Made by a program: the position numbers and the translations under genes. Positions 1-6,892 of a stretch of DNA of 7,024 bases are shown piece after piece. Numbering within the stretch: position 1 is the first letter of the stretch; the number at the start of each line of letters is the position of its first letter. Under the pieces are notes generated by a model, which worked only from the letters and a program-made list of their open reading frames with translations, was not told the origin of the DNA and searched no databases. Source of the DNA: Candidatus Aminicenantota bacterium (lineage in GTDB: Bacteria > Acidobacteriota > Aminicenantia > Aminicenantales > Aminicenantaceae). The stretch spans positions 1 to 7,024 of the forward strand of contig DAOWCB010000071.1 of the NCBI GenBank assembly GCA_030633795.1, given 5' to 3'.

Positions 1-450
1 GGCGAAGTTGGAGACAAGGGATATTTCAACAAGATTCAACGATTCATCTCGGCACAAAAATTGAAGGAACGAGTGATTTTTATTGATTATCATCCGGAGA
101 TCTTTGACGTTCTAGCCCTTTTGGATTTGCTCGTTATCGCTTCTAGTGTGGAGTCTTTCGGGCGGGTAGCGGTGGAAGCCATGTCCGTTAAAACACCGGT
201 CCTTGCTGTTCGAAAAGGCGCAACGGCAGAGATTATCACTCCAGGTGAGAATGGATTTTTAGTCGATTCTTCCGATCCCGAGGTGTTGGCAGAAGCCATC
301 CTTTCTATCCGTGATAATCCGGAACAGGTCCAAAAGGTTATTGAGAAAGGGTATCAATTTGTTCGAGGAAAGTACACCGTTGAAAATCAGATAAAAAAGA
401 CAGAAGAAATTGTACGGGAATGCCTCGGTTCGAAAGCCGAGGATGGATGA
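1..450 (+). CDS. Glycosyltransferase family 4 (GT-B fold), C-terminal part; 5' end outside window
   Basis: The frame is open from base 1 to a TGA at 448-450 and gives 149 residues, so this is the C-terminal half of a longer protein; GT4 enzymes usually have 350-400 residues. The visible part is the nucleotide-sugar-binding Rossmann domain. The GT4 E-x7-E signature is seen as ESFGRVAVE (window residues 51-59). It is followed by a typical PVLAVRKGATAEII strand-loop-helix and the G-E-N-G-F-L-V-D turn near residue 85. Known for the family: a retaining transferase moves a sugar from a nucleotide donor to a lipid-linked or free acceptor in the cytoplasm. Donor and linkage cannot be read from this part. 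The next gene starts 9 nt downstream and its ribosome site overlaps this stop codon, so the two are almost certainly co-transcribed. A TTG at 61 could be taken for a start, but the frame continues upstream with GT-like sequence, so I treat the gene as truncated by the window. Confidence 0.9.
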   Translation, partial: GEVGDKGYFNKIQRFISAQKLKERVIFIDYHPEIFDVLALLDLLVIASSVESFGRVAVEAMSVKTPVLAVRKGATAEIITPGENGFLVDSSDPEVLAEAILSIRDNPEQVQKVIEKGYQFVRGKYTVENQIKKTEEIVRECLGSKAEDG

Positions 451-454
451 GGAG
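450..454 (+). promoter_or_regulatory. Shine-Dalgarno of the GT2 gene, overlapping the upstream stop codon
   Basis: AGGAG begins on the last base of the TGA of the upstream glycosyltransferase and lies 5 nt before the GTG at 460. It supports GTG 460 as the start over the adjacent TTG at 463, though the two differ by one codon only. Placing the site on the stop codon suggests translational coupling. Confidence 0.7.
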
Positions 455-459
455 AATTT

Positions 460-1365
460 GTGTTGAAACATGAAGATCCGGATGTTTCGGTCATCATCGT
501 GAATTATAACAACCGGACCTACCTTCTCCAAACGTTGGAGAGCCTATTCCAGGATCCAGATGCCTCTAAATATGAGATGATTGTTGTGGACAACGCCTCT
601 GATGACGATTCTGTTGAGGCTGTGCGGCAAAATTTCCCTGCGGTAAAAGTGATCCCCCTTCCGGAAAATGCCGGATATGCCACGGCAAATAATCGAGGTG
701 TAGAAAAGGCCTCTGGTCGCAACCTTCTTTTTCTGAATAATGACACAGATGTTCCGGCAGGTGCGATCGGAAAACTCCTGGACATAAAAATAAACCATCC
801 TGAATTCGGCATTGTCGCTCCTCTTGTTAGCAATCCCGATGGATCCCTCCAGCTTTCCTGGGGAAAGGATCTCCACCTCCACACAGAGGTTTTTCTCAAG
901 TTTGTTGCCGAGAAGTGGCACCGGTGGCGATACAGAAGAAAAAAAGACTGCATGAATAGGAATGTGGAATGGGTGAGCGGAGCATGCTTTGTGATCGACC
1001 GAAGCCTTTATCAACAGGTTGGAGGGTTCGACGAAAAATTCTTTCTGTATGTCGAGGATGCAGATCTGGGAAAGCGGATTCGCCATCTCGGACATAAGAT
1101 TCATCTGACGTCAAAAGTTCGGATTATCCACTACTTGGGACAATCTGTTGCCAAAATGCAAGGAAGGGCGTTGTTGGAAGCCAAAAGGAGCCAGATTTAT
1201 TATTATGGCAAACATAATGCCAGGTGGGAATTAGCGGTCTTGAAGTGTTATCTCATTCTCCGTTTCGGATGGAAACGATGGCTAAGCCGGAATAATGAAA
1301 CCAAAGAAATCTGTGCTAGGATTATGAACATGATCAGGGAGTTTCGTCGTGAAGATCCTGCTTGA
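460..1365 (+). CDS. Glycosyltransferase family 2, rhamnosyltransferase-like (WbbL type)
   Basis: A 301-residue GT-A-fold inverting glycosyltransferase that would act in the cytoplasm, adding one sugar to a polyprenyl-linked repeat unit. Seen: the first strand VSVIIVNYNN (residues 9-18), VDNASDDDS (43-51), the NAGYATANNRG loop (70-80), the metal-binding DXD-type segment LNNDTD (92-97), VSGACFVIDR (172-181), GGFDE (188-192), and the catalytic-region acidic cluster EDADL (199-203) followed by R-I-R-x-x-G. The H-Y-L-G-x-S segment near 224-229 and a basic C-terminal helix are usual in the WbbL/RfbF rhamnosyltransferase-like branch. The length is normal for that branch. dTDP-rhamnose as donor is inference; other deoxy-sugar or hexose donors are possible. 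The start is GTG with AGGAG 5 nt upstream. The last 17 nt overlap the next gene in another frame. Confidence 0.92.
   Translation: MLKHEDPDVSVIIVNYNNRTYLLQTLESLFQDPDASKYEMIVVDNASDDDSVEAVRQNFPAVKVIPLPENAGYATANNRGVEKASGRNLLFLNNDTDVPAGAIGKLLDIKINHPEFGIVAPLVSNPDGSLQLSWGKDLHLHTEVFLKFVAEKWHRWRYRRKKDCMNRNVEWVSGACFVIDRSLYQQVGGFDEKFFLYVEDADLGKRIRHLGHKIHLTSKVRIIHYLGQSVAKMQGRALLEAKRSQIYYYGKHNARWELAVLKCYLILRFGWKRWLSRNNETKEICARIMNMIREFRREDPA
1336..1341 (+). promoter_or_regulatory. Shine-Dalgarno of the MtfB-like GT4 gene, inside the GT2 coding region
   Basis: AGGGAG lies 7 nt upstream of the GTG at 1349. It sits within the last codons of the GT2 gene and fixes the start that gives a 17-nt overlap between the two genes. 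Confidence 0.65.
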
Positions 1366-2407
1366 TGCACGAAAAATCCAAGATTACGGGATTGGCGTCT
1401 ACATTCAGAATCTCTTCCAAGGCATTGTGAACCGCGAAGAATTTGAATGCCGAGCTATCCATCTGAAAGGTACGGAAGCTCTTGAATTGCCCCAGAAGTC
1501 CATTATCGAAGTGTCAACTCGAAACTATGATATTCGAGAGCATGTGGAGATCCCTTTTAAGGCAAGAAAGTTCCGGGATTATTATTATTTTTCTCCACAC
1601 TATGTCTATCCTCTTTTTATCTCTCAAAAGCTGATCGTCACGGTCCACGACCTGATTCACTTCAAGTTTCCCCACCTTTTTAAGCCGGCCATTCGGATCG
1701 AGGTCGGGAAATTTTTCATGCGGCAGGTTCGAAAAAAAGCTGCTGTCGTTTTTGCCGGTTCCCACACCACAAAAAATGACTTGAAAGAGCTTTTTCGATT
1801 TGACGAATCCAGGATCAGGGTCATCTACTATGGGATTGCCGATATATTTTTTCAGCAAGGGCCGCAGCCATCGTTTTATGATTTTCCCTATATTCTGTAC
1901 ACTGGGAACTTGAAACCCCATAAGAATCTGCCTGTCCTCCTCGAGGCCTTTTCCCTGCTCAAAGACCGATACCCGGATTTTCGGTTGGTCCTTGCAGGAG
2001 TTCTGCCTGATCGCTCCTTCAGGCGAGCTCTAGCTCAATTGAGACTAGAGGATCGAGTCGTGATGAAAGGGTATATGGCCCAACAGGATTTGATTCGGTT
2101 GATCGACGGAGCTGAATTTTTTGTTTTTCCCTCTTTGTATGAAGGATTCGGGTTCCCTCCTCTGGAGGCGATGGCGCGGAAGAAGGCGGTTATAAGCAGC
2201 CCCGGGGGGAGTCTGAAGGAAATTTTGGGAGACAATCCCCTGTATTTTTCCCCTGATTCCGCTGAGGAATTGGCCGAGAAGATCGCCCTTTTTATCGAAA
2301 ACGATGGGATCAAAAAAGATTATAAAACAAAGGGTTTTGCGCACAGTTCACATTTCCGCTGGGATAAAACGATTCAACAATATGCATCTGTATTGATTGA
2401 CAAATAA
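1349..2407 (+). CDS. Glycosyltransferase family 4, MtfB/mannosyltransferase-like
   Basis: A 352-residue, apparently complete GT-B enzyme. Near the N-terminus, DARKIQDYGIGVYIQNL (residues 6-22) is the G-I-G-x-Y loop of the mannosyltransferase-B-like GT4 group. VTVHDLIHFKFP (97-108) matches that group's V-H-D-L-x-x-x-x-x-P element. The linker to the second Rossmann domain carries YTGNLKPHKN (184-193), with a donor-phosphate-contacting lysine. The retaining GT4 signature E-x7-E is present as EGFGFPPLE (265-273), followed by the PGGSLKEI element (285-292). In this group many members transfer mannose from GDP-mannose to lipid-linked O-antigen or capsule intermediates. Mannose specificity here is inference from family resemblance. 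The GTG start is chosen for the SD 7 nt upstream and because MKILLDAR forms the first beta strand. The coding end contains the -35 element of a predicted promoter for the next gene. Confidence 0.93.
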   Translation: MKILLDARKIQDYGIGVYIQNLFQGIVNREEFECRAIHLKGTEALELPQKSIIEVSTRNYDIREHVEIPFKARKFRDYYYFSPHYVYPLFISQKLIVTVHDLIHFKFPHLFKPAIRIEVGKFFMRQVRKKAAVVFAGSHTTKNDLKELFRFDESRIRVIYYGIADIFFQQGPQPSFYDFPYILYTGNLKPHKNLPVLLEAFSLLKDRYPDFRLVLAGVLPDRSFRRALAQLRLEDRVVMKGYMAQQDLIRLIDGAEFFVFPSLYEGFGFPPLEAMARKKAVISSPGGSLKEILGDNPLYFSPDSAEELAEKIALFIENDGIKKDYKTKGFAHSSHFRWDKTIQQYASVLIDK

Positions 2408-2426
2408 TCATTCCGTTTTTTATAAT
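2397..2426 (+). promoter_or_regulatory. Perfect-consensus sigma-70-type promoter inside the operon
   Basis: The -35 element TTGACA is at 2397-2402 and the -10 element TATAAT at 2421-2426, both exact matches to the housekeeping consensus, separated by 18 bp. The -35 overlaps the last sense codons and the -10 lies just after the TAA stop of the upstream GT4. With the usual 6-7 nt discriminator, transcription would begin at G2433 or A2434, which is at or one base before the ATG of the next gene. It would drive the WbaZ-like GT4 and the initiating sugar phosphotransferase separately from the upstream genes. A perfect pair at good spacing is unlikely by chance in a window this size, but activity has not been shown. 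Confidence 0.7.
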
Positions 2427-2433
2427 CACCCCG

Positions 2434-3546
2434 ATGGAGAATGCTAAGGTTGTTCTGGTGCACGACTGGCTTACAGGCCAACGTGGAGGAGAAAAAGTTC
2501 TGGAGGTTTTTGCGGAAATCTTCCCGGATGCTCCGATCTATACCCTTTTTCACTTCCAGGGGAGCCAAGCTGAAGAAATAGAGCAGAGAACAATACACAC
2601 CAGTTTCCTCCAAAAGATGCCGTTCATAAAAAAACGATATCGATGGTACCTCCCATTCTACCCTGGGGCTGTGGAATTGTTTGATCTCCAAGAGTTTGAC
2701 TTTATCCTATCCAGTTCTCACTGTGTGGCCAAAGGTGCCATCCCCCGGCCAGATGCCCTTCATATCAGCTATATCCATTCGCCAGTCCGGTATGCCTGGA
2801 ATCAGTATTTCGCCTACTTTTCCCCTGATAAATTAGGATTTTTCTCCCGACGGATCGTTCCTCCTGTGATCCACCGTTTGCGGCAGTGGGATGTGACCAG
2901 CACATCGAGGGTGGACCATTTTCTGGCGAACTCGAAAACGGTTGCCCAACGCATTTACAGATATTACCGGAGGAAGGCGGATATTGTTTATCCTCCCGTG
3001 GATACAAAGCTTTTCCAGCCCGACAACCATCAGGGTGATTATTATCTGATCGTTTCTGCTCTGGTGCAGTACAAAAAAATAGACCTGGCCATCGAAACTT
3101 TTAACCGCAATGGATTGAAAATGAAAATCGTGGGCAATGGTCCCAATTACAAGAAACTCAAAAAAGCGGCCAATAAAAACATAGAATTCCTCGGTTTCTT
3201 ATCTCCCAAGGAGCTAGTTCAAACTTATCAGGGAGCAAAGGCTCTTCTGATGCCCGGAGAAGAAGATTTCGGCATCAACTCTCTCGAGGCCCAGGCCTGT
3301 GGTATTCCCGTGATCGCATACGGGAGGGGAGGGGCAACCGAGACCATAATCCCTCAGGAAACCGGCCTTTTTTTCCCGGAATTGACTACCGAAAGTCTTC
3401 AGGCTGCCCTTGACAAATTTCAGAGCATCGCTTTTAATAAATCGACCATCAGGGCGAATGCACTGACATTCTCTCGGGATTTATTCAAAGAAAAGGCATC
3501 AGCCCTGTTTCGTGAGAAATGGAACGAATTTCAGAGTGAGAAATGA
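2434..3546 (+). CDS. Glycosyltransferase family 4, WbaZ-like
   Basis: A complete 370-residue GT-B glycosyltransferase. The N-terminal VLVHDWLTGQRGGEKVLE (residues 7-24) is the hallmark of the WbaZ-like GT4 subfamily. It is followed by the acceptor-domain element HSPVRYAW (115-122), which members of this group share. SALVQYKKIDLAIE (208-221) is the inter-domain element, where many relatives have V-P-Y-K-R. The E-x7-E signature is E277 to E285 within MPGEEDFGINSLEA, followed by GRGGATETI (297-305). In Salmonella, WbaZ adds a mannose in O-antigen synthesis; the donor and linkage here are not known. ATG 2434 has no Shine-Dalgarno before it and lies right after a consensus promoter, so a leaderless message is predicted. 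A GTG at 2458 with AAGG 8 nt upstream is a weaker alternative, because it would remove the first beta strand. The stop overlaps the next start as ATGA. Confidence 0.93.
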   Translation: MENAKVVLVHDWLTGQRGGEKVLEVFAEIFPDAPIYTLFHFQGSQAEEIEQRTIHTSFLQKMPFIKKRYRWYLPFYPGAVELFDLQEFDFILSSSHCVAKGAIPRPDALHISYIHSPVRYAWNQYFAYFSPDKLGFFSRRIVPPVIHRLRQWDVTSTSRVDHFLANSKTVAQRIYRYYRRKADIVYPPVDTKLFQPDNHQGDYYLIVSALVQYKKIDLAIETFNRNGLKMKIVGNGPNYKKLKKAANKNIEFLGFLSPKELVQTYQGAKALLMPGEEDFGINSLEAQACGIPVIAYGRGGATETIIPQETGLFFPELTTESLQAALDKFQSIAFNKSTIRANALTFSRDLFKEKASALFREKWNEFQSEK

Positions 3547-4991
3547 TAAGACGACAGCGTAGCGGTTTGATAGGCTGGTTCCTGTTGAGTGACTTACTGG
3601 GGATCCTGATATCCTATTTTTACTCCTACGGATTTCGATTTTACATGTATATCATCCCCGTCAATCCGGACCGAGGGATTCCTCCGCTCAAATCATATGC
3701 GATTGTTTTTCCGTTTTTTCTGGCTATTCATCTTTTGATCTTTTTTCTCCAGGGATTCTACAGGACAAGGCTCAAACGGACAAAAATCGACGATTTTTTC
3801 TTCGTGACCCTGAACGCAGTTCTGACCATTCTGATCATCCAGGCTGTACTGGCCTATTTAAATGCTTACAGTCAGGGAGCCGCGCCACTCTTTCGTATGA
3901 CCTTCAAACTATCCCATGGGTTCCTTGCCGTGTATTTTGTCGTGGTTGTTTTGATGATTTCTTTTCTTCGAAATCAGATTTTTTATTTCATGAAAAAACG
4001 TTATGCAAAGGGAATGAATTTGAAGAGTGTGCTGGTCGTCGGCGCAGGGGATATGGGAAAATCAGTCGCCGAAAAGCTTTCGCAGTATAAAGACCTGGGG
4101 TTTGTCGTGAAGGGTTTCCTGGATGATGATCGGAGTGAAGGAGAGGTGGTGGACGTCGACGGGGGCATCCCGGTCCTTGGCCCGTTGAGTGAGTTGGAGT
4201 CGGTCCTTGAGAAGGAGGATGTCTCTGATGTTTATGTGGCATTGGACTTGAATAACTACAACAAAATCCTCGAGACTCTTAAGGTGGTCAATAAGTATGT
4301 GGTGAATGTCCGGCTTATTCCGGATCTTTTTCAGCTTCTCACGCTTAAAGCCCGTGTCGAGGATCTCGATGGATTCCCGGTCATCAGTGTCGATGAGCCC
4401 CCATTGAGGGGTATGTTACTTTTTGTTAAGAGGCTTATGGATTTCGTTGTGTCTGCAACCTTTTTGCTGTTATTTTCGCCGTTCCTGGTCCTTATCGCTT
4501 TTTTGATCAAACTCACCTCCAAGGGGCCTGTGTTGTATCATCAGGAGAGGATGGGACTTGACGGGAAAAAATTTGTCATGCATAAGTTCCGAACCATGGT
4601 CTCTGATGCCGAATCACAGACAGGCCCGGTCATGTGTTCTTCCGATGATCCTCGGGTAACAAAAGTGGGCAAATTTTTGCGGAAATTCAGCCTGGATGAG
4701 ATCCCTCAGCTTGTCAATGTTCTCAAGGGGGAGATGAGCCTCGTGGGACCTCGCCCTGAGCGGCCAGTTTTTGTTAAAAAATTCCGTGAAAAAATCCCCA
4801 AATATATGCTTAGGCACAAAGTGAAATCCGGTATCACCGGATGGGCTCAGGTGCACGGACTCAGGCAAGATACCCCGATAGACAAAAGGCTCGACTACGA
4901 TTTTTATTATATCCAGAACTGGTCGTTGAGCCTCGACTTGAAGATCCTTTGGAAAACATTGCGTAAGGGATTTATCGATAAGAGTCTTTAA
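3543..4991 (+). CDS. Undecaprenyl-phosphate sugar phosphotransferase (WcaJ/WbaP-type initiating transferase)
   Basis: A 482-residue polytopic enzyme of the polyprenyl glycosylphosphotransferase family. It transfers a sugar-1-phosphate, typically glucose or galactose, from a UDP-sugar to undecaprenyl phosphate at the inner membrane and so starts each polysaccharide repeat unit. Four hydrophobic segments are seen at about 10-30, 52-72, 85-106 and 124-149. A Rossmann-like CoA_binding_3 domain follows, from VLVVGAGDMGKS (163-174) to about 275. The C-terminal catalytic bacterial-sugar-transferase domain begins at KRLMDF (296-301). It contains a membrane re-entrant helix with a Ser-Pro break (312-313), KFRTM (348-352), the acidic SDDPRVT segment (367-373), SLDEIPQL (383-390), GPRPERP (402-408), GITGWAQV (430-437) and DYDFYYIQNWS (451-461). 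All usual landmarks are intact and the length is normal for the large monotopic-plus-TM class. The ATGA overlap implies coupling with the upstream GT4; a GAGTGAG at 3534-3540 may serve as SD. The 3' end overlaps the convergent gene by 20 nt. The sugar specificity is not readable. Confidence 0.95.
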   Translation: MIRRQRSGLIGWFLLSDLLGILISYFYSYGFRFYMYIIPVNPDRGIPPLKSYAIVFPFFLAIHLLIFFLQGFYRTRLKRTKIDDFFFVTLNAVLTILIIQAVLAYLNAYSQGAAPLFRMTFKLSHGFLAVYFVVVVLMISFLRNQIFYFMKKRYAKGMNLKSVLVVGAGDMGKSVAEKLSQYKDLGFVVKGFLDDDRSEGEVVDVDGGIPVLGPLSELESVLEKEDVSDVYVALDLNNYNKILETLKVVNKYVVNVRLIPDLFQLLTLKARVEDLDGFPVISVDEPPLRGMLLFVKRLMDFVVSATFLLLFSPFLVLIAFLIKLTSKGPVLYHQERMGLDGKKFVMHKFRTMVSDAESQTGPVMCSSDDPRVTKVGKFLRKFSLDEIPQLVNVLKGEMSLVGPRPERPVFVKKFREKIPKYMLRHKVKSGITGWAQVHGLRQDTPIDKRLDYDFYYIQNWSLSLDLKILWKTLRKGFIDKSL

Positions 4992-5550
4992 ACGAGCGGA
5001 TTCCCCTCAATCCATACACGAAGCCAGATATAAAAGTTAAAGAAAACGTGAGGATGTACAGCCACGAGAGAAAGACGGGGGTCCTGTCCAGAACGTTCAA
5101 CAGGAGCACACACAGTATGACTCCCATCTGGCAGACGGTGCTAGTTTTTCCTGTCAAGCTGGGGGGGAATTTTGTATGACCCCGCAATTTATACATTACA
5201 AATGACACGGACACGATGGCGATGTCGCGTCCGATGATGGCAACCGTAAGCCAAAGGGGGATCGTGTTGGGCTGGCTAACAGAGGGGATACTGAGGATGA
5301 TGACGGCAGTGGTCATCAGCAGTTTATCTGCGGCAGGATCGAGCAGCCCTCCGATTTTCGTCTTTTGATCCCAGATCCTGGCTGTCATTCCATCCAGGAC
5401 GTCTGTTGAGCTTGCGAACAGAAAAACTATCATTGCATGAAGGGCTTTGTTTTGGAGCAGCATATAAAGAAAAAGCGGGATCAGAAAAATCCGGAGCATG
5501 CTGAAAAAATTGGGAACGGTCCAGAGGCGCTCTTCTTTTTGTTTATTCAT
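4972..5550 (-). CDS. CDP-alcohol phosphatidyltransferase, probably PgsA-type phosphatidylglycerophosphate synthase
   Basis: A 192-residue integral membrane enzyme. The CDP-alcohol phosphotransferase motif D-x2-D-G-x2-A-R-x8-G-x3-D-x3-D is complete: D50, D53, G54, A57, R58, G67, D71, D75. The N-terminal TVPNFFSMLRIFLIPLF (11-27) and about six hydrophobic segments match PgsA (E. coli PgsA has a similar length). The expected reaction is CDP-diacylglycerol plus glycerol-3-phosphate to phosphatidylglycerophosphate, the first step to phosphatidylglycerol and cardiolipin in the inner membrane. The later RD-x-x-I-V element (108-113) and PSLTGKTSTVCQM (130-142) differ somewhat from the usual G-K-x-K-T-x-x-Q of PgsA. 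A eukaryote-type cardiolipin synthase activity, or a neutral CDP-alcohol enzyme, therefore remains possible, and I give no gene symbol. The start is firm: an in-frame TAA lies two codons before the ATG. No Shine-Dalgarno is visible, so expression may rely on coupling with the lipoprotein gene ending 19 nt upstream. Confidence 0.92.
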   Translation of the reverse strand: MNKQKEERLWTVPNFFSMLRIFLIPLFLYMLLQNKALHAMIVFLFASSTDVLDGMTARIWDQKTKIGGLLDPAADKLLMTTAVIILSIPSVSQPNTIPLWLTVAIIGRDIAIVSVSFVMYKLRGHTKFPPSLTGKTSTVCQMGVILCVLLLNVLDRTPVFLSWLYILTFSLTFISGFVYGLRGIRSFKDSYR

Positions 5551-5569
5551 TTTTTATGAATAATTCAGT

Positions 5570-6892
5570 CTACCTGATCTGACCCATGATAATATCGAGG
5601 AGTTTGATAGAATTCTGACCCGATACCGGATGATCCGGTTTGAATGTCTTATCCAGTGATAGACTCATGATGTCGTAGGAAATAATCTGGATGATTGGCT
5701 GATAATAATAATTGTCTGGAGAAACATCAGATATCTGAATACTTTCAGGAGGGATCTGCTGAAGAAATCTGTAACCTCTATCCATGAGATGATTGATCAG
5801 TCGCAGGAGGATTTCGGCCATTTCTGCCCTGGTTATGATTTTTTTGGGGCGGAAAGTATGATTGGGATATATATCCAATAAACCAAGAGATGTCATTTGA
5901 AGAATGTAACCGTCTGCCCAAGAAGTCGCGATGTCGATGATAATAGGGGGTTCCTTTGTGGTTTTCTCCAAGATATCCTTGAATTTGACAGCCAGGAGTG
6001 CAGCCACGTCCTCCTTCGAGATGGCTTCAGAAGTGACGATGGTGTTATACTGACTAGGCAGCTCAAAAATTCCCAGGCGGTTCTTCAAAATTTCGATTCT
6101 CTGCTGGTACTCTTGGTTTTTGGGTTTTTCCCCCAGCAATTTCTCGTATATCTCGAGGCTCTGCTTGTTCTCATTGGCCAAAAAAAGAATATCCCCGTAT
6201 CTGTTGAGAATATCGATGTTTTCTGGGTCGTTTTTGTTGGCTGCATCCAGATGGACAAGGGCGTTTTCTAAGTTGTTTTCCTGTTGGAAAATATCGGCCA
6301 AGGAGAGGTGGGCTCGTATGGATTCAGGAGAGTAATACAAAGCTTGCAAGAATGCCTCCTTGCTGCTTTCTGTATTTTCTGCATCCAAATAGGTTTTTCC
6401 TTTATCCAAAGATTCTTGTGTTTTTTGTCTTTTGAGATTTTCGTACGGGGCTCTGACCCAGATGTGGTCCGGGTCTTTTTTGATGATTTCCCGGAATTCC
6501 GCGAATGCCAGTTCATCACGGCCTGTTCTGTGATAAATTTGTCCTAAACCCAGATGCACGATGGTCATTTCCGGGGAATATCGCTGTGCTGCTTTGAAAA
6601 AATCTTCTGAAAGACCGACATCGTTCATCATGAAGTAGGCGTATCCCATACCAACATAATAAAACGGGCTTTGTTCATCCAGCCTCATTAGAATTTTTCG
6701 GGCCTTGCTTCCTTTTCCCTGTTTTAGGCTCCTCCAAGCATCTTCTATGACGATTCTTTCATCAAGGGAAAGTCCGGTCACTATGGTTTGGGGCAGATTG
6801 CCGATATACAGGCTGGGAGGTGGGGGTTGGTATGTTGCGCATGCCCCCAACAGCAATATCATTAAAAAAAACAAGGCGTATGCTCTTTTCAC
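5570..6892 (-). CDS. TPR-repeat lipoprotein with C-terminal S-layer-homology (SLH) region
   Basis: About 440 residues, with no function I can name. From a GTG start the protein opens with an M-K-R signal peptide and a lipobox L-L-G-A-C (Cys at residue 18), followed by a proline-rich stretch, so it should be lipidated and exported. Residues 42-260 form about six tetratricopeptide repeats; a clear one begins VHLGLGQIYHRTGRDELAFA (about 112-131). The last third is SLH-like. A degenerate first unit lies at about 285-308. A well-preserved unit lies at 320-362, with W-A-x-x-Y-I, Y-P-N-H-T-F-R-P and the ligand-binding T-R-A-E (354-357). A third, decayed unit at 386-436 ends in V-S-G-Q instead of T-R-A-E. 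Known: TPRs mediate protein contacts, and SLH domains bind cell-wall polymers or peptidoglycan. Inferred: an outer-membrane lipoprotein that contacts the wall and organises a partner complex. It lies 19 nt upstream of the phosphatidyltransferase gene and may be co-transcribed with it. A TTG one codon earlier (6895) is an alternative start. Confidence 0.88.
   Translation of the reverse strand: MKRAYALFFLMILLLGACATYQPPPPSLYIGNLPQTIVTGLSLDERIVIEDAWRSLKQGKGSKARKILMRLDEQSPFYYVGMGYAYFMMNDVGLSEDFFKAAQRYSPEMTIVHLGLGQIYHRTGRDELAFAEFREIIKKDPDHIWVRAPYENLKRQKTQESLDKGKTYLDAENTESSKEAFLQALYYSPESIRAHLSLADIFQQENNLENALVHLDAANKNDPENIDILNRYGDILFLANENKQSLEIYEKLLGEKPKNQEYQQRIEILKNRLGIFELPSQYNTIVTSEAISKEDVAALLAVKFKDILEKTTKEPPIIIDIATSWADGYILQMTSLGLLDIYPNHTFRPKKIITRAEMAEILLRLINHLMDRGYRFLQQIPPESIQISDVSPDNYYYQPIIQIISYDIMSLSLDKTFKPDHPVSGQNSIKLLDIIMGQIR

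Noticed and set aside
544..1104. Minus-strand open frame of 186 codons across the GT2 gene, with a second one at 519-953
   Set aside because: It lies fully opposite a GT2 gene with all family motifs. The product shows no recognisable domain and has no plausible ribosome site.
2458..2460. GTG with an upstream AAGG as an alternative start of the WbaZ-like gene
   Set aside because: It would delete the first beta strand (KVVLV), which family members keep, so ATG 2434 is preferred.
3988..4242. Minus-strand open frame rich in Pro and His opposite the sugar transferase
   Set aside because: The composition is that of an antisense shadow, and the sense strand encodes the conserved Rossmann domain.
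4972..4981. Palindrome TTATCGATAA considered as a bidirectional terminator
   Set aside because: It is AT-rich, has no loop and no following T run on either strand, and is explained by the codons at both gene ends.
5161..5167. Run of seven G (C on the coding strand) in the phosphatidyltransferase gene, considered as a phase-variable tract
   Set aside because: Seven bases is short for slippage. The tract simply encodes Pro-Pro in a conserved loop and the frame is intact.
5897..6271. Plus-strand open frame of 124 codons opposite the TPR/SLH gene
   Set aside because: It is a shadow of a well-supported gene; the translation has no recognisable motif.
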